Below, piece by piece: positions 51,401 to 53,196 of a stretch of DNA of 53,196 nucleotides. The stretch is from Pseudomonas sp. Fl4BN1 (GTDB lineage Bacteria; Pseudomonadota; Gammaproteobacteria; Pseudomonadales; Pseudomonadaceae). Location of the stretch: positions 1-53,196 of the forward strand of contig NZ_JAAARM010000038.1 in the NCBI RefSeq assembly GCF_009908285.1. Direction: 5' to 3'. The stretch's first letter is position 1; every line of letters starts with the position of its first letter. The notes below the pieces were generated by a model, which was not told the origin of the DNA, ran no database searches, and saw nothing but the letters and a program-made list of their open reading frames with translations. A program made the position numbers and the translations under genes.

Positions 51401-52822
51401 GCAACGCTGGCTGAGCCTTTGTTCAACCTCCTCGAACGTGACTTGGTTGAGTATGAGTCTGCACGCTCTAGTTGGCTTCAGGCAGCGGGACGTGGAGGGG
51501 TGGTCCCAATGGGGTATACGTTGATGTACACCCGGGCCTTAGCGGCTATGCATGACGCACCTGCCGTCGCGGTTCTCATTCGTGGATTGGGTGATTTACG
51601 TTGGGGCAAGGAGGCAGCCGGGGCGTTGCTGGAGATCTGGCAGGCCGGTAATTCCCCTTCACATAAGCCGAATTTCAATCGGTCGACCGACTATTCGAAT
51701 CATCTGATTCGGAGAGCAGAACGTGCTACGCAACGCCCTGCAACGTCGCATTTTGCTGAGTCGATTTTTGCTGTGGTGATGGGTTTCGGAGTCGCTTCAA
51801 AGCCCGATGCTGAACAGAAGCATGCTCTCGCCCTTGCTGGGACATGTCTTGCTTTACCGCACGGAGTAAAGTGCCAAGAAATAGATTTGCTTCTGTCGCT
51901 TCCTCAACCGACACCGTGCAAGCATCGCTTACTGGTAAATGCTGCTCGCGCAGGCGAAGTTATTCCCTCTGCGATACTGATGGAAGGTGTGCAGGCGCTA
52001 CTCTCCGAAGCCCAGGAGCAAAGATGGCGACTTGACGAGAATCGCGGTGAGTTGATGGGCTGGATTGATCTATTCCCTTTTTCCGACAGTCCAGAACGGG
52101 TACACGATGCCATTTTCATGTTGTCGGATCAGCACCGCAGCCCGAACGCGTTGCGGCGTCTGTTGGAGACCATTCCCCAAAGCCCCGCTGATACTGCGTT
52201 TGTCATGCTAGAACGTCTGGCCGCTGACATCCCCGAGTTTTTGCGTGATTCCCAATGGACAAGCGCAATGTTGAGTTTGAACACTCAAGAGGCGGCTGTT
52301 GCTGTGCTTGAGCATCTTGGCGAGGGCAGAATCCCAGCAGGGGATGGTTTTCACTTGTCGTCTGAGTTAACCAGGCTCGCCAATTTGCTCCCTGATTTTC
52401 ATAGGAGTCTGATCAAGCGCTACCTTGCACTACCCCCTGGAAATACTCGCCGAGTTCTCGAAATGGCAATGGATGACTTACCTGGTGAGGACAACTTCAT
52501 GGCGCTTTTTGACGGTAATGTCGAAGCTACTCATTCTTTTCAAAACCTGGGTTGGGCGCTAAGAAACCTAGCTATTTCCCGGCGACCCTCGGAGCAGTGG
52601 CGGGGCGCTTTTGAGGAGTTTGGATTGCCACTGACAGGGATGCGTGCGCGACTATTCGCAATGTTACCTGCCAACGATGCACGCTCATGGCTGGCCAAAC
52701 AGTGCTTGCTGGCAATTGAAGAGTACCGAGACGAAAATGGTCGGATTAATGACGAGCCGCGGCATCCGGATATAGCGACGGGGCGAGCATGGCCGCCGGA
52801 GGCCGAAACTCAATTCGCGTGA
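48437..52822 (+). CDS. HNH-like / NACHT STAND NTPase, probable anti-phage protein
   Basis: A 1461-residue protein. Residues about 15-110 form an HNH-like treble-clef domain: C23-C28, GAHIAAAAPGG with H50, N75 in ERSSPLNGIWMC, and C80-C83; the usual last histidine is replaced (CQSCSKLID). A NACHT NTPase follows, with Walker A VGGAGKSTT (K216), Walker B LALLLDGWNELP (D282, E286) and VISSR. A NACHT-end motif FQHQLFQDWYASLE sits at about 489. The last 950 residues are helical and repeat-like and probably sense a ligand. This plan (effector, NACHT, sensor) is that of bacterial NLR-like (bNACHT/Avs) defence proteins. GC is lower than in the core genes. No clear ribosome binding site precedes ATG 48437. 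Confidence 0.85.
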   Translation: MSIRDDFRAKTIRGLAARVGYHCSNPSCMRSTSGPALAEEGTVNIGVGAHIAAAAPGGKRYDPNMSSAERSSPLNGIWMCQSCSKLIDSDDSRFTVALLHEWKNKAIQRALDAIAGGEPLGSIRPNDLLDDADQDFLRGLNLPTVEAIGAVGGRLRTATLRDIQGFRAAPGQLARTIALTLRLEGSSTPQVTFESFARLVSLAEPVGVVSVGGAGKSTTLLQLAECMGNQEGLIPLLVPLGEWSDRQEDFYDFVLRRNAFYGIRREHLMQLAYHGNLALLLDGWNELPADARLRATRDLKALQRDYPQLGIVISSRRQALPDVRPIIVIDPLSDEQQLEIAQAVRGDEGVGFVDRAWRTRGVRELVSNPLYLNALLTLPIGAAFPVTKEAVLRMFVQQNESAPEKVERLQRDTLGEHNAFLIGLAVEASRGANTIVSSSSANRIISEVTKCLIASGQIGSAPQPRAIVDGLVAAHLLVRSAGTDGAVSFQHQLFQDWYASLEVERVMREASAGDADALSRLREQMFNWSSWEDSILFACDRVSREGEEGAQTVAVAINDALGIDPILAAVMLERADDLVWQKVRDRVLIFIERWHSPGEIDRAVRFMVAAGKPDFAQTIWPFVSNTNDQIQFALFRVCDRFHPGVLGVDSAIRLRTLPAAQRLIAFPEIASNSGFDGLELAAELAASEPDPEVVVAVVTALAFRRADRHVKLILETASDAVWRAIAEEGFPDHLADEQLNARLLNERETVRIADAGPGRLLEWMLQESPEDAECHITQLIGTAEFEPNGRGIEHAVMTSFSKYPLAVAAGLVARIAADLSLPYHVEDYLNQTPLIDSGPVAEAAIDPLTPDRRLNAAAAVIGPVTIAALFDQLFVIDSQLEALGRYDEQLSKAHYRLVGALSGTRQNVFAQVLISISEEAGYRRIGLLADVLARHGRDGGDTKPPFDEAHRSNLSRVVETWMDTLQAAPVLARNVASELARAAERVADATLAEPLFNLLERDLVEYESARSSWLQAAGRGGVVPMGYTLMYTRALAAMHDAPAVAVLIRGLGDLRWGKEAAGALLEIWQAGNSPSHKPNFNRSTDYSNHLIRRAERATQRPATSHFAESIFAVVMGFGVASKPDAEQKHALALAGTCLALPHGVKCQEIDLLLSLPQPTPCKHRLLVNAARAGEVIPSAILMEGVQALLSEAQEQRWRLDENRGELMGWIDLFPFSDSPERVHDAIFMLSDQHRSPNALRRLLETIPQSPADTAFVMLERLAADIPEFLRDSQWTSAMLSLNTQEAAVAVLEHLGEGRIPAGDGFHLSSELTRLANLLPDFHRSLIKRYLALPPGNTRRVLEMAMDDLPGEDNFMALFDGNVEATHSFQNLGWALRNLAISRRPSEQWRGAFEEFGLPLTGMRARLFAMLPANDARSWLAKQCLLAIEEYRDENGRINDEPRHPDIATGRAWPPEAETQFA

Positions 52823-52985
52823 CGTGATTATTGAGCCGGAATACCCAGCGAGTTGCAGGCTCTATTTTAGTCGACACGTCCGAAGGTTTGCTTCTGGCCG
52901 TTTCGTAAGCTAGACCGTTTGTGCGTGCTTTTGAAGAAGGCTCCGAAGGCTTGGAAAGTCCGGTGAGCCGTTAGGAGTAGGAAGT

Positions 52986-53072
52986 ATGGATTGCTACCTG
53001 TGCAGTGAGACTCTGACGCCTCAAAACGATTCTGGTGAACACATCATCCCTAACTCAATTGGCGGGATATGA
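52986..53072 (+). pseudogene. 5' fragment of an HNH endonuclease gene cut by an IS
   Basis: Starts at ATG 52986 after GGAGTAGGAAG. The 28 codons read MDCYLCSETLTPQN then GEHIIPNSIGG, the classic start of a small HNH endonuclease (CxxC, EHIIP, GG). The frame is cut at 53070 by the end of an IS3-family element, whose first bases TGA provide a stop. The second half, with the remaining zinc cysteines, must lie beyond the IS, outside the window. Its place after the NACHT gene suggests a further defence gene. Confidence 0.7.
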
Positions 53073-53196
53073 ATCGCCCCGGATTCTCTAGACACCTTGC
53101 AAGCTCATTGCGTAACGCTTTTCAAACTCTACCGGTGACAGGTGCTTGTTGAAACCATGGCGGCGTTTTACGTTGTAGAACATCTCGATGTAATCG
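53070..53196 (-). mobile_element. IS3-family insertion sequence, right end, partial
   Basis: The terminal inverted repeat begins TGAATCGCCCCGGATTCT at 53070. The transposase reading frame lies just inside it on the minus strand and continues past the window edge. The insertion interrupts an HNH gene. The other end and any target duplication are not visible. Confidence 0.82.
53088..53196 (-). CDS. IS3-family transposase OrfB, C-terminal part
   Basis: The last 35 codons of an IS3-type integrase-core transposase, ending at the TAG that reads CTA at 53088-53090. The peptide contains DYIEMFYNVKRRHGFNKHLS and PVEFEKRY, the conserved end of rve-domain transposases (Y-N-x-x-R-x-H ... S-P-x-x-F). The catalytic DDE residues lie outside the window. 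Confidence 0.85.
   Translation of the reverse strand, partial: DYIEMFYNVKRRHGFNKHLSPVEFEKRYAMSLQGV

Overview
The window looks like a chromosomal segment of a Pseudomonas of the fluorescens lineage. It has high GC, Pseudomonas-type REP elements, a divergent lysR/lysA pair, a dhcA-dhcB-atoB-like cluster with a divergent LysR regulator, and a large polyamine (puu/pot) locus. No rRNA or tRNA genes were seen. The species assignment is inference from gene content, not from a marker gene.

Layout, left part (1-27949): a LysR regulator faces a DHA2-type drug exporter followed by a PhoD-like phosphatase. Next comes a lower-GC pair of unknown genes that converge with interleaved stop codons (4450-6314): a PD-(D/E)XK-like protein and a membrane protein. 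Then follow lysA/lysR, the CoA-transferase/thiolase operon with its LysR regulator, a sirtuin, a PchR-like AraC regulator divergent from a SAM methyltransferase, and an LTA-synthase-like sulfatase. A VIT transporter lies beside a compact operon (DUF2271, PepSY/flavodoxin reductase, ApbE) that reads as a trans-membrane electron-transfer system with a covalently flavinylated carrier. A two-component system diverges from it. Tandem REP elements, a CBS-domain protein, solA and a DUF2867 gene complete this part.

Middle (28338-38868): a polyamine uptake and gamma-glutamylation locus. A puuD-like amidase gene, potG, potH, potI and potF run leftward. puuA-like, puuC-like and puuB-like genes and a PuuR-like regulator run rightward. 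Several inverted repeats mark the control regions.

Right part (39059-53196): accessory DNA rich in conflict genes. It holds an orphan PoNi-type immunity gene, a lipoprotein, a frameshifted PAAR effector relic with a probable immunity gene, and a 2OG-Fe(II) dioxygenase fused to a seven-repeat WD40 propeller that shares twin palindromic operators with a divergent TetR/HD-phosphohydrolase operon. A decayed colicin-type DNase tail still precedes an intact Im-type immunity gene. A LysR/quinone-reductase/DUF1330 set follows. Last come a 1461-residue HNH-like/NACHT STAND protein (likely anti-phage) and an HNH gene cut by an IS3-family element that runs off the window.

The most promising undescribed items are the dioxygenase-WD40/TetR/HD module, the HNH-like NACHT protein, the flavinylation operon with a serine in the acceptor position, and the unknown convergent pair at 4450-6314.
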